From assembly GCA_023614405.1 (NCBI GenBank), contig CM042693.1, positions 338,317,527 through 338,381,526 on the forward strand: a DNA stretch of 64,000 bases, given 5' to 3'. Below the pieces are notes generated by a model. That model saw only the letters and a list, made by a program, of their open reading frames with translations, was not told where the DNA came from and made no database searches. This DNA is from Avena insularis (taxonomy: Eukaryota; Streptophyta; Magnoliopsida; Poales; Poaceae). Within the stretch, counting starts at the first letter, position 1. Each line of letters begins with the position of its first letter. A program made the translations under genes and the position numbers. Shown here piece by piece: positions 24,930 through 37,043 of this stretch.

Positions 24930-25380
24930 TTATAGCTCCTTCTCGGGTGAAAATATACTTGGGACTCTTTTGTGATCCGACAAATATCACAGTTTATTAC
25001 ATAGCGAGGCCGTAATGCTGTCTTCAAGGCTAAAACTACGGCTTGGCCAAGTAGTTCGAGAATCATGGGTAGGGTAATTTTGGCCCATGTTCATTTGTCG
25101 GGACAAATAGGATATGACTTCCGCTTCTTGCATCAGCACGGCCCGAGACTCAACCTTGGATGTTACAACACACATCAAAAGGTTTCATGATATTTCGGCA
25201 ACATCAAAATTGGGGCTGAAATCAATCTCTTCTTGAGCTCTTTGAAAATCGGTTTGACATTTGTCCGTCCATTCAAAACTTCTTATCTTTCTTCAACCAA
25301 CTGGTCATGGGTCTTGTGGATGCTCGAGAATCCTTTCTACGAATCTCATGCAATATCCCGCTTAACTGTGAAATGCGCTA
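24930..25380 (-). pseudogene. RNase H region of the Tekay-like element
   Basis: The open stretch 25178-24987 reads ...VLMQEAEVISYLSRQM...NYPTHD, which matches the gypsy RNase H segment (VLMQ-x-G-x-V-IAYASRQL...NYPTHDLE). The expected catalytic aspartate just upstream in this family (YCDAS) is degraded to VVTSK. The region follows the reverse transcriptase directly and is separated from it by frameshifts. Confidence 0.7.
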
Positions 25381-25385
25381 ATCCT

Positions 25386-26070
25386 TTAGGTTTGAGTGGT
25401 TGGTGCTTTCCATTCCTCAACATCCTCATTCTTGGCGGGATTTCGCAGAGTTAATTCTCTCGCTCGGCGACGATATGTCCGTAGGAATCGTGATTCCTTT
25501 AACCAGAACTCACATTTGCTAAACTTGGCATACAAATCGATGCTTCCTAAGGGTTTCTGGAAGTGATGGTCGCCGGTGTAGCTCATATCTCTTCTTCCAT
25601 TTGAATAGATCAGAATATCGTCGATAAAAACAACGTACAAACTTATCCAGGAAGTTCATAAAAAATCTTATTCATGAGATTCACAGAAATAAGCTGGGCA
25701 TTGGTTAATCCAAAAGACATGACAAAGGTACTCATACAATCCATATCTGTAAGTGGTGAAGGGAAGTCTTGGAATATCCGCTGTATGAATCTTGAGTTGA
25801 TTGTAACCAGTTCTAAGATCAAATCTAGAAAAACAGTTTGGCACTCGGGTCAACCGGTGAAACAGATCTTCTATCATTCTGCAGTGGGTACTTGTTCTTA
25901 ATGGTGACATCATTCATCTTCCGAAGTTAATCCAAGGGTGTGCAAAACGGTATACTTCCATCTTTCTTATCCACAAACAAAACAAGTGATCTCCATGGCG
26001 ACGACTTGGTTGAATCAAGCCTGTCTCCTCCATCGAAGCATCCAGTTTCTTCTTTTAGCTCGACTAATTC
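25386..26070 (-). pseudogene. Reverse transcriptase of the Tekay-like element
   Basis: From about 26070 downward the minus strand encodes ELKKKLDASMEETGLIQPS (the thumb-proximal start typical of gypsy RT). The frame 25913-25668 follows with FDLRTGYNQLKIHTADIP and YGLYEYLCHVF..NQCPAYF, then the frame 25640-25386 with [12 protein letters not shown] and [17 protein letters not shown] is the catalytic metal-binding motif. The order and spacing fit the Ty3-gypsy RT domain. Frameshifts near 25640-25670 and 25480 and several substitutions break the frame. Confidence 0.85.
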
Positions 26071-26299
26071 AGATGGGTCTCATACTATAAGGTCTCTTGT
26101 TAAGGGTCCAGTTCTAGGGATTTAAATGTTCAATGATAAACTCATATCCCTTATCCGGGGGCATACCGGCAATTCATATCTAGGGAATACTGGGTATTCA
26201 CAGCACTACTCGATTTGGTAAATGGTTGGTTGGGCTGGGGACCCTGTTGGGCACTTGGAATTGATCGGGCAAAGTCTCGAGGCTCAAATTTATATTCCA

Positions 26300-26751
26300 G
26301 TGGTACTAGTCATGGTTATGGCTTTCTTGGCAAAGTCGACAACTTTTTATGTTTCACATCCAATCCAACCATAGTATTACTCAAACCTTTGGTCTCCAAG
26401 TAATATTAGATTAGCATAAAAATTCATTCCATGGATTCTGATTAAAGTTACGCCTTTGCAAATTTGTTCAGTTTTGTGATTTGAACTGTGTATTTGAACT
26501 ATCATAACATGCTTCAATTGGTTGGTTGAATCTTTACTAGTGCATGCAAATTCTTCGTATAACAAACGAAAGTGCGTATGCTCCAGAATCAAAACAACAC
26601 TCTTAAAAGTACTGAAGTTAACCAAAACATACCCAGTAACGCACACATCCTGCGCTTTCTTGAGCTTCTTCAAGCATTCATGTGAAACAGATATTACATG
26701 GTTGAGTGAAGTTCCTCTGTAAATCTCCTTCAGATGAACACGCATTGTCAT
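26300..26751 (-). pseudogene. Protease region of the Tekay-like element
   Basis: The 124-codon frame 26751-26377 lies between gag and RT, where the aspartic protease of gypsy elements sits. The catalytic D-(S/T)-G-A motif is not legible. The end reads ILLGDQRFE and then, in another frame, YYGWIG, which resembles the DVILGMDWL segment near the end of gypsy proteases. The assignment rests mostly on position. Confidence 0.45.
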
Positions 26752-26757
26752 TGCCGC

Positions 26758-27880
26758 TTAGGTGTATTCACATATTGTCAGTAGCTTCTTTGGGCACTTG
26801 TTGGAGTAGTAGACCTTGAACTGCGCATTCAAAGTTCGGCACAGAGACTTGTCTTTTTCCCCGCAATGTGCATGTGCGGGGCTTTTGGCCTGTTTAGTCC
26901 CTTGGGGGCGGTATTGTTGTTGTTGTTGGATCAGTGTGCACGTGTTGAAATTGTTGGAGCTTTGTGGTTGTTGTTGTGGTTTCCTCCGGCCTTGCCTCCT
27001 CCATGTTGGGATAGTTCGGACGGGACATAGGGGTCTAATGTTTCTCGCATATCTCATACCGAATGGTGGGGGGCTGATACTGTCCAGGTATGTAGTGGGA
27101 TCCCGTTGGTGCATCATTCAAGCGCTTTGAGATTCTTTTGGCTATGGTTACAATCTTTCCTTCCATCCGGATTGCGTGTAATCCACTAAGGCTTCAAGGC
27201 TTCGGTGCAAAGGAATTTTGATTCAAACTCACTGCTTACATCTCATCATGTGTATCGACCATTCAAGAATATCTCCTTCTTCTGGATTCAGTACCAATCT
27301 CATCGTGGGCATACCTAGATAGAGTATTTAAATCATTAAGAGAATTTCTTACCACGCCTCATCCTTCCCTGCTTCAGCCTCCTTTGAATTCATCCTCATC
27401 CGCAGAATCAAAACCTCGTGGCACATGGGTTCGCTGAACTTGAATTTGAATTCATCCCAAGTCATCATCTCATTCCTCCATTCATGGTATTGGATGCCAT
27501 TCCACCAAGTTTGCTGTATCACCCCGCCGAGATAATGGGTGGTAAATATTACTTTCATTGGCCTCCCCACTCCTCGACCTCGGTTGTTTTTAATATGGTT
27601 TGGAGCCAGTCATCAACATATAATGGCTCTTTAAGACTTACTAAATATGGGGGATTATGTTTTGAAAGTTCTTGAGCTCCTGATCCATGGTTATCCTGGT
27701 TTCCATGGCCTTGATTATTATGCAGGCCATCCGAGTTTGATCTATTGAAGGGGTTTCTAAATTATCTTGACGCTCAGCCTCTCCAAATTTTGCTTCGTCA
27801 GTAACCAAACAACATTTGTAGGATTTGCAGCATTGGATCCTAGGATGAACTGCCTCTCCGCGAGGCATCCTCAAGATTGA
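26758..27880 (-). pseudogene. gag of the Tekay-like element
   Basis: Minus-strand frames 27874-27641, 27570-27349 and 27117-26758 form a broken gag. THYLGGV..QTWWN...MTWDEFKFKF corresponds to the gypsy gag motif where a WW pair is followed by VTWEEFK-x-x-F. A glutamine-rich linker follows (CAA/GTT repeats near 26921-26990), then HCGEKDKSLCR, a remnant of the zinc knuckle. Gag would have formed the nucleocapsid. Stops and frameshifts occur throughout. Confidence 0.75.
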
Positions 27881-27889
27881 GATAGATAA

Positions 27890-29150
27890 TGAGACAGACG
27901 GAAATTTCTAAGTGTTCTATGATTTTGTTTTTGAAAAGATTTAAACTTTTGATTTTGACTCTAGTTTTGCCAACTAGCAACTTGCTTTTTCATTCATTCA
28001 TAGTAATCCAATGCCAAACACACACCACATAGGGGTAACAAAATGGTTTTAGGAAACATTTTAATGAAGCTACGACATAAAGGTAGATCGGATACAACTC
28101 ACATCTATGATAGTGCTTCCGCGTTACTACTCATCGTAACCGGTGCTGCTTCTTCTCATATCATCAATGAAGGATATGAATCATCATCATGTGGAACTCC
28201 TTGGTGCATGTCTCAGGTAGTCATCATCATCAAGTGAGGTAGGAGTAGGGATCTCCATTTGATATATTCTCCTTGTCATTATCCCTCTCCTCAAACTGCA
28301 GATGTCCCTCTATGGATGGTCTCTCTCCAGTTCCGGACACTTTGTGACAAAGGCGGGAAATGATGCGATCCTTCTTGTCATGCAATGAAAAGTGGATTTA
28401 TGCTTCTTCACGAGGATGGTGAGGGTCTAGTCCTTTGACTGCAGAATTGCATAGTTGTGGTTGGTATAGGCGCCGGCGTTGTCCAACTCCTTCTTCTTGT
28501 CATTCAGCATGAATTCGAGATGATCCAATTGGATGCTTCAGTCCAGATGGCCTAGTACCTCCAGCTGGATGTCCCATAGCATCACGCCTCACTGCGAGTA
28601 CCCAAAGCGAGTGTTCCTTGATCTCAAGTTGATGCTTGCCCACATGCACGAGGCATTTATAAGAGCTCTCTCAGATAGCTCCCAAGTCACAGTCCGGTTT
28701 AGCCGCTTGAAATTCTCCCTCAAGCTGAATTGGATCCCTCCGAGGTGGGTGCCCATCTTGCCTCCGAGATTTGCAACTATTAGCCACATTATAGTTCTCC
28801 TCCTTGTCAGATCATTGAGGCCCAGGCTCCAAAGAACTCGGTGGCACCAAGAAGTTCCAAGAGTTGGCTTAACCCCTTGTCAAGACAGCCTCTCCGCTTT
28901 ACTGCTCAACTGGGAGTAGAACTTGTTATACTTTGACTTCCATCTATAAGAATGTAGGATGAGAAGTTAGTGAGGTGACTGGAAGTGTGTCAAATTTTTA
29001 TGTAGGATTGCAAGCATTTTTTAGGAACATAAATTTTCAAAGAATTACCAGGATAAACAGAATGAAAATAGGTTTTCAAGTAAAATACTCATTTCTTTTG
29101 TTTCAAACTAATTTTTTGATTCAAGCGCCCATTCTAAATAGGGTCTCCTA
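27890..29150 (-). other. Leader / N-terminal coding remnant of the Tekay-like element
   Basis: Between the primer site and recognisable gag, the minus strand has coding-like pieces. SLRENFKRLNRTVTWELSERALINAS is legible in the frame 28789-28589 (here given only in outline), followed in other frames by IQLEVLGHLDWSIQLDHLEF and KDLDPHHP near 28560-28420. A coiled-coil N-terminal gag segment or an extra leader frame would both fit. I do not recognise it. Confidence 0.3.
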
Positions 29151-29152
29151 TG

Positions 29153-29172
29153 GCTCCAATGTCTGATACTAA
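29153..29172 (-). promoter_or_regulatory. Primer-binding site of the Tekay-like element
   Basis: Read on the minus strand directly after the LTR end, the sequence is AGTTAGTATCAGACATTGGA. TAGTATCAGACAT differs at a few bases from TGGTATCAGAGC, the site complementary to initiator methionine tRNA used by most plant LTR elements. It fixes the element's orientation as minus. Confidence 0.6.
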
Positions 29173-29174
29173 CT

Positions 29175-31323
29175 TGTCAACACCCGGATTTTTAATCCTG
29201 CATACCTGTTATGCCATATGCAAATCAAATCCTCGGATTACCATTTCTGTGTGAGACATAATATTTGATTGGTACCATATAGTTCATCATCCATTACAAA
29301 CCATAATAAAGGTCTCTACAAATAAAGATCCATGATTCCGGGCCTTAATACAACTGTCAACAGCGCAGTTATATATAACGGTAGTATGGTCAAGCTCCGC
29401 CATCCGTGGTCACAATGCACACTAATGATGGGAGACATTCCTAGTTTTCTATAGACTTCCTGCTACGTCCATCATCCTGTAGTCCTCCCTCAGCATAGTA
29501 CAATGGCCAAGCGATAATAGCTGTGTGGACAAAGCCATGAGTACTCTTTAAGTACTCACAAACTATAATCTAACAAGTAAAGTAGTTCGAGTAGGAATCC
29601 TAAGATCTAGGTTTATTTGCAAAAGCCAGGTTTATTTTACAGCGGAATCTTAAGTAAAGATAATTAGTTTAATGTTCTATAACACCTTAAGAGGAACTTA
29701 GTTTTCATGCGTTCACAACCCACAGTCGTCAAAGTCATAGTTCATTTCACAAGTCATTTTGGAAAACCATCTAACGATGGAACAAAAGAGTGGCATACCT
29801 AATTAACTGTCCATGACCATGACATCGGCTATCTCTAATAGTTTAAGACACTCGCAAAAAGGTCGTGACACTTTCACCCACAACATTCGAAAGCATCCGT
29901 CAGGTGACAACTCCTAAATCATCATATAATTAGTATGCGGATAATCAACTTAACCTTTCTTGCTTACACACCTATTATAGGCAACCTCCCTTATGAGTTT
30001 GGTATCCCAACCATGACCATCTCAATAATCTTGGGAATCTTGAGCACAGGTGGGCATTCACATTCACGAGGTAGCCTCAGCTCAATCTCTCTTCCCACAA
30101 GGAACCCATACTAAGACATATAAATTTCCAGTCAAGCCTCTACCCAAATTGGGTATTGTGGTTGTAGTGGTAAAATTTGGAAAATGGTAATTTCGCATCC
30201 AACTCAAATCCATCAATTTTTTTAAAAGGGCTAAGGCTCAAGCCTCAACATTTTCATCATCAAATCCTCTTGTGTTCATAACACATGTCAAAACATTTCA
30301 ATAGAATGAATCTTCATTCCAAGGTTTTCATAATCCTTTTCACCAAGTATTCCTATCTAAAGTGATCAACTTTATGCTTAGCACTAGCCACTGGTTGAGG
30401 GTATTCACTATTGAGGGGTTGTAATCAAGTGTGACTATCCAAATCTAGTCTCATGCCTTAGTATGACATCTAGTTATAACTACTTAATGCCTAGTTTTAT
30501 GCTCTTTATGCTATCTATACTTATCTTTACAAAACTCAAAGCACCAACTAAAAGTAATAAAGAACTTTGGTAACAATAAAGAATAAATCTTTGCAAGTAA
30601 AACTGGAATGGTATAATCAAGGTTGCATACAACCAAAGCATGCCTAATGTATCTGCATAGGTTATCTTGCATAAGAAGCATGAAAAGTTCTATCTTGCAA
30701 GTGTTAGCTTGCATAGTTAAGAAACTTGTAAGTGTTAGCTTGCATTAGAGGAAATATTGCATGATTGGTGAAGTGGTCAAGTTTTCTTCTCTTCTTCATA
30801 GTACTCTCTCTCCTCAGAGCTCTTGGTCGGTACTAGCGTTTACAAATGAATACGAGGTACAATCACAAAACAATACTTAATCCACCTCTATTTGCACACA
30901 AGTATTCACACTAGATGATCTAGCATCATCACAATCATCACAAATGAAAATGAAGACCTAGTCTTATTTATTTTATTTTGGAAAAGTAATTTCAAGTCAT
31001 CGAAAATACTTAAGATTTAATATTCGCACTAATTAAAATATGGGTCATGTTGATACATGACATCATTTCACATATTATAATACTTTGGGAATGTGATTTA
31101 AAGTGGTGGTCATATTTTATAAAGTTTAAAATTACTATTTTATACAATTAAAGTGACTAGAAATGCCTTTAAAGCATTATTTTAGTACTAGTCCAAGATC
31201 ACTACATGTAAAACCTAAATATTTTTATATATTCAGAAAGATCTTGTTAAATATGATTTTTGAGAGTTGGAATCAACTCAAAAAGCATTTATGTTTGATT
31301 TTTGAAAAATGTTTGAATGTGAA
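29175..31323 (-). repeat. Tekay-like element, 5' LTR, piece 1 of 3
   Basis: This piece is collinear with 18973-21125 of the other LTR. It ends at GTTTGAATGTGAA, where the 4 kb LTR element is inserted. Differences from the other LTR are mostly clustered 1-4 base indels separated by long identical blocks. Confidence 0.85.
31319..31323 (+). repeat. Target-site duplication GTGAA, left copy
   Basis: GTGAA here and at 40951-40955 flank the inserted element. The uninterrupted LTR has a single TTGAATGTGAAAAGTC at the equivalent place (about 21118-21133), confirming both the insertion point and the 5 bp duplication. Confidence 0.75.
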
Positions 31324-34300
31324 TGTAAGTATTCCCAACCTTTAATAAGGTAGAGATCCATGTGTTTACAATGCTAGTCCCGATCAATAGCTAGTATCCA
31401 TAGTTAAGCAGCAGATGTAATATCAAGAAACAAAGGTCATAATACAACTTTATAACCAGGAATAAAATAATTTATTACATCTTACATAGCTCATTTCCAT
31501 ATTCTCATTACAATGCAGCAGAATATAACAATAGCATGGGTCCTTCATCTTCAAAGTGCCACAGGCAGTCATGTTGGTTGTAGACTTCTAATCCTAATCA
31601 ATAAACTTCACTAACATCAAAAACAAACCTGCAAAATAATAAGTTACGTTCCACAAGGGTCAATACATTTGAATTATATTGGCAAGTGAAACTATAGTAG
31701 TATAGTGGAGTCTATCATCTACATGCATTTGGCTATGGAGCTTTTAGGCTTTGCTTTTGCTCAAAATAGATTTTCCTTATCATTTGAAACACTAGTTTTT
31801 TTGCTTGACAAAATCACCTGCAAGGCATCTCCCAATAGAAATTGGGTGATCCTTCAACCCTTGTTCAACCCCAAGTTTTTAACTAGAAATTGGGATGAGG
31901 AGATTCTTGATAGCTTCCATGTCTTGATGCTCAAATTGTCCTTTTACCAGGGACATGGCTAGCATTACTTACATACTCTGCAGAGGTGGTGCACTTTCCC
32001 ACAAGCACTTGGTTGGTTTCACTCAACACAAGATCTTTCTGTGCCTTCCTTAGACCAGAATGGACGTTGCTCCCAAACCTATCATCCCCTCACCACCAAC
32101 TAATCCATTTGGCTAAGTTATTGCAACCTATATGATCCAAAGGCAGAGCTCCATAATGCCAAGTGGCTGCACTTCTGAAGCTTCTCAACATTTGACATCT
32201 CAAATATCTTTTGTTCCTGGGTGGCTATCCACAAGTGAGATAATATTAAAGGTAAACCATAGAAATGGGCCTCATGTGAACCACTCAACACAAACCATTC
32301 CTTCCATTCCACCCAGGTGATTCATTCACTTAGTTGTTTTATTAAACAAAAACACAAGTCCTTGACTTAGAAATATTCTATATCATGAAATATAATCCAC
32401 CTCTTGTTTTCTATACTAGCTAAGCCATAAGCATGATAGTAGTAGGAATCTTAACTTAGGAAATTTCTACTAAGGTTTCATCTACTAGATTTCCTCATGG
32501 CATAGTTTATACTTAGCAAAATTCCATGCAAGTCCTACTTAGAAATATCACTAATGCATAATAGTGAAAATAATGGGACAAAAGTATGGAGCATCACTTG
32601 CCTTTTGGTAGAGAATATAAGTTCACCTTGTCTTTGCAATGATCACACTCTTCAAATCATCACTACAATTCAATCAAGCAAGGCACAATTTCAATCTACC
32701 ATTCAAGCAAACATCACATAAAAAATAATAGAAATAAAGCAATGCATGCAAGCATGCCAAACATTGTTTATTTACAAAAGTGGTTTCTAATAGTTATAAA
32801 GCATTCTAAAAAACTTATTGGTCATTTTATCAAGTGGAAAAACCATTGCAAAAAGATTTTACTCCCTAAAAACCATTTTTAAACCAAATCAATATTTTAT
32901 GTAGTTGAAAATGTCTTTAGCAAAGCAATAATCTTATAAGGTTCACTAAATACATTTTTAAATCATAAAACTTGTGTTTTTTGGTCAGAGTTTTAAATCA
33001 AAAACATTTCCCTAATGTTTTCTCCAAAACTCATTTTTTAAACCATAATCAACATTTTTATTTGGCTAGAAATGCTTTTATTCAAAGATTTATTATTTTG
33101 CTTCACCAAATATATTTTTGAAACCACAAATTTATTTATATGGTCAGTAGGTTCAAAACAAAACCATTTTCCAAAGATTTTATCACCAAAATAATTTTCT
33201 ATAAAGAATTTATATCCAAAACATGCCTACACAAGTTTCTGCAAAAAAACAACTAATTTAATCTGAAGCAATTTACTAAACAAACTGCATGGTTGGGTAG
33301 ATTTGTCTTCTTACAGATTCTATTGATATAAAATTTGCAAAATTTGGACGGTGGTTTGAAAGTTATGAATTTACAAATTGGAACATCTAATAGATCATTT
33401 CTGGTTTTTATTCAAAACAATTCGCCACGTGGTCTTGTTTTTACTGGTCCATGTACCATTTCGGGCTTTCGGATCGGCTGTCTGTCAGAAGCTGTTGGAT
33501 TTGGGTTAGATCGAGTGTCACAGTGGACGCACCTTTCGATTGATCTAATCCTAGCTAGACAAATCGCGATCCCACGGCTCCCCGACACGCTTAACCAAAA
33601 CCTGGCGGTGCTCAACGGTGGTTGGAGGCGTGACGCTTCCTTGCCGGGCGCAGGTTATCGGTGACGAAAGCGCTTAAGAGGGATATGATGCTCACTGGTC
33701 GGTTCGCCTTGTCGTGCGCATGAAGCTTGAGGTGGTCGCTGCAGAGCTGAAGTGGCCAAGGAGCTGCTGGTGATTGCAGTTGTCGTCAAGTGTCGGGCGC
33801 CTGGCTACTTCGCTCATTGCCGTTGGGGGCAGGACTACAAGATGGGACAGGAGCGAGATGAGGGACAGCTTAGACGCTGCATGAAAGTGAGAGTAGAACG
33901 CGTGTGTCAACGAGAGGGGAAGGCGGACGGAAGCTACCTCGGGGTACTCGCCTGGAGAGAGGCAGTGGATTTGTGGCGTAGAGGTCACTGCCGCTGCCGA
34001 GCTCTCGTTTTCAAGCATGAATGAATGTGGAAGTACAGGAGGTGCGCCAGAGGCTGGGGATCACGCCAAGGTGTGGTCGAGGGGCTTAGGGCAATGCAGG
34101 TGTGGCCAGAATTAGGGTGGAAGTGCTCACGCTGAGCAGAGAGTGGTCTCTAGTAAATTGGCGTGATCCCTGTGGCGAGCTGAAAGTGCGCAGTGGAGCA
34201 AGAGAGGGGAAGTGAGAGGAGGGGCAGGCGGTTATGTACGCGTGATCACGCAGGCTGAATCAAACGTGACATGGTTAAAGAGGAATCAAGGCGCAATCAA

Positions 34301-35317
34301 TCGGCAGAAACGGGCGACGTAGGGCGTGGTCTTCAAGGGGAGGAAGATGACTGGGAGGTGGTACCTGTGTCTGTCTACTAGAGAGAGAGAGAACGAGGAG
34401 GTGGGGGTCTGCTACGCCCACTGTCACCACTGGGCCTGGGTTACAATTCATGGGCCACCCAAGTGAAAACGATTCACCTGGGGTGGGGGGTGGAGATATG
34501 AGCTAGCCGGGCTTTAGTGGGCTAGCTGGGTTGGGTTACTTGGCTCTGTTTTATTTTTTTTCTTCTCGCTTATTTCTTTTTTTCCATTTTTTATTCTGTT
34601 TTGATTTTAATTCAAACATTACAAACTCCAAAATGAATTCAAACCACCACCAAACTCTTGGGTGAATTTTTTATTTCTGTTTATCAACATATTCCAAAGT
34701 CGCAAAATAGAACAATTATTTTAGGTTTTATTATTTATTTAAAATAAATAAATAGACTTAGTCTTTAAGTCAAAATAGGATTCAAATATGTTTAAAACTC
34801 TATTTGAATTTCTAAATTTTCCAAAAACCTTTTCAGTAGGTTTAATTGAAATTAGTAAAATACTTTAGAAATTTTACTGTAAAACACTTTAATAAGTTTC
34901 CAATTTTTATTTTAAATGGAAAAGTTTTACTCAAATATAATTGGGTATAATAAACTTATTATTTTATTTAAATAATCCTTTACTGTTTTTTATCAAATAG
35001 AAATATTTTCTTTCATTTGTTTGGCCAAAATTTAATTTGGCTCAATAAAATAATCCTTATTTATTATTTCTACTTTGTTTATAAAAACCATATCTTTTAT
35101 TAAAAAAGATCCAAAAATAGTGATTCCAACTATTATTATAACTTTATTATTTATTTATCTTTCAAACTCCTTTTAGGATTCATTTGATCAAAATAGGTTT
35201 TGATGTATCAAATTGGGAATCAAAAGTTTCTTCTCACCCTAAATTTCAAATATCAATTGTTTAATTTGTTTGTTTATTTTTCACATTTCAAAATTCTGGA
35301 AAATTTCTGGGATGACA
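31324..35317 (-). repeat. 3' LTR of the gag-only element (3.99 kb)
   Basis: It starts TGTAAGTATTCCCAACC and ends GGAAAATTTCTGGGATGACA. On the minus strand this reads TGTCATCCCAGAAATTTTCC...CTTACA. It aligns with 37044-40950 throughout, including the GC-rich block at 33440-34500 and the AT-rich tract after 34550. Open frames inside it, for example 33335-33664, are shared LTR sequence, not genes. Confidence 0.85.
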
Positions 35318-35333
35318 GGCTACCACCCTTTAA
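35318..35333 (-). promoter_or_regulatory. Possible polypurine tract of the gag-only element
   Basis: The plus-strand sequence GGCTACCACCCTTTAA next to the 3' LTR gives TTAAAGGGTGGTAGCC on the minus strand. It is purine-rich but not pure, so the call rests mainly on position. Confidence 0.4.
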
Positions 35334-35403
35334 AAGAAATCTTCGGGGGCTCCTGAGATTTCGAAGCGCTTAGGTTACAAGTTGGCTCAAAGCAACTAGG
35401 GTA

Positions 35404-36400
35404 CTACCACTTTTTTAAAAATTTTCCAACTAGATTACATCTTTGGCTTGCTTGGGATTTTGATGAAGCTTCTTTGGACACTTGTCTGTGATAATGGCCT
35501 AGCTTTTTGCATTTGAAACACATCACTTGGCTGATATCTTTCTTTCCTTTGGTATCATTGCTCTTGTTTGTTTCCTTGGTTCTTCTTCTCTTTCTAGGCA
35601 ATCACCTGCATAGTGTCCCATTTCTTTGCAATTATACCATTGCAACTGGCTTATGTCCTTCTTCTTCTTTTTGTCTTCTCCAAAGCTAGGAGTTCTCCTA
35701 GTTCATGTTTTCATACTTCACCACAAAGGTGGGAAATTTTTGGTGTTCTTTCTTGGGGAGTTATACTAGAGATATGACCTTCTTCTCCACAAGAGTAGCA
35801 AACACTTTGTGTCACTTTAGATTTGGCCTTTATGATGCATGCTAGTTTTGACTTTGCCTTCATCCTCTTGGTAGTTGTTCCTTTCATGAGGGTTTACAAA
35901 CTGTTGTTGCACTCCAATTTTGTTTCCTTTGTTGAACTATGGTATAGATGGGGCATTGGATAGGGACATGATTATTTCCTTCACATAGGAAACAAGTAGC
36001 TTGAGATGTGGGGCATTGATTGGTTGGATGTTTCTCTTCACAATTGGGGCATTGTTCTTCATGCTCTTTTTGGAAGTGTGATCCTTGGTTCTCCCACAAA
36101 TACTGGTAAAGCTTGAGTTCCTTCTAGAATATCATCCTTGACATCCTTGTTGTCATAAACTCCTTGGGGAAGAGTTGTCTCCCATGTTGATCATTTGAGG
36201 GTCATCCTTGCAGCAATTGGGATTGGATTACCAAAAAACTTTTTGTATGGTTGGGTCTAACTCCTTGTTGTTGGCTAAAACCCATGAGTTGTCATTTGAT
36301 TCAAAATGGGTTTGGTTTATTAGTAGTTGTTCTCTCATGTTGACCTCTGTTGTTGGTGCCACCCTTCTTGATGTTTGAGTCTCTTGGAGAAGTCATCATC
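35404..36400 (-). pseudogene. gag-like protein with repeated CCHC zinc knuckles
   Basis: The minus strand reads, upstream to downstream: CPNCEEKHPTNQCP and CFLCEGNNHVPIQCP in the frame 36099-35884; then, in shifted frames, CYSCGEEGHIS near 35800, a third-type knuckle CN.I.KKWDTM near 35630, and CFKCKKLGHYH in the frame 35601-35404. The second motif is a full C-x2-C-x4-H-x4-C knuckle. The first has one residue less between its second Cys and the His. The last has lost its final Cys to a one-base frameshift. Basic linkers (RKRRRTKE) separate the knuckles. Such knuckles bind retroelement RNA. The array is longer than the one or two usual in gypsy or copia gag. At least five frame breaks are present. 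Confidence 0.7.
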
Positions 36401-37021
36401 TATTTGGTTGGTTTGGGATTAGAATAGGCAAAAGATTTCTTGGAAGGAATCAATTCTAATCACACACATCACAATTCACTCAAGCAATGTGCAAGCAATC
36501 ACAAACAAACACTCTATTCAAACAACAAGTTTGCACACATTTATAGGCAACAAATATATTTTGTTACACCATTGTTACAAGTCAGTGTGTTTAATTTAAA
36601 CCAAACATGGTGGTTCAACTATATGGTTCACTTCTAGATCTTTCCATCCTTCTTAGTTGATTCTTCATGAACAAGATCTTTGTATCCTTGGAGAATTTCT
36701 TTGAATCTTGGTCACAAAATTTCAAAGTGATGATGGTTCCTTCTAAGTTGTGTTTCCTTAGTCTTCAAGTCTTGAGTAACATTTCTTGTCTCACTTGTAG
36801 TCCTTAGTGACATCCAAAGTTGAAGTCTTTGGTGAAAATATAGTTGAAGTCTTTGGTCATGGTGGAGGCTTTATCCATCAAGTTGAAATAGACAAGATGT
36901 AGAATTAAACCAAATGGTTGAGGAAAGAGTTTACAAGATTGTTTGCAAATATGTTTTGGAAACAAATTCAACCCTATTTTTCTAAGGGGTTTGTCCAATC
37001 CTAGGTTTAAATCCTACAGGC
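36401..37021. other. Leader region of the gag-only element
   Basis: This AT-rich stretch lies between the gag remnant and the primer site. The only frame of note (36998-36804, minus, 64 codons) is lysine- and phenylalanine-rich and unassigned. It may encode the gag N-terminus in broken form. Confidence 0.4.
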
Positions 37022-37043
37022 AACACAATGCTCGATAACCATC
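37022..37043 (-). promoter_or_regulatory. Decayed primer-binding site of the gag-only element
   Basis: The minus strand reads GATGGTTATCGAGCATTGTG after the LTR end. It resembles TGGTATCAGAGCATTG with one inserted T and small changes, consistent with initiator methionine tRNA priming. This makes the right LTR the 5' LTR. Confidence 0.5.
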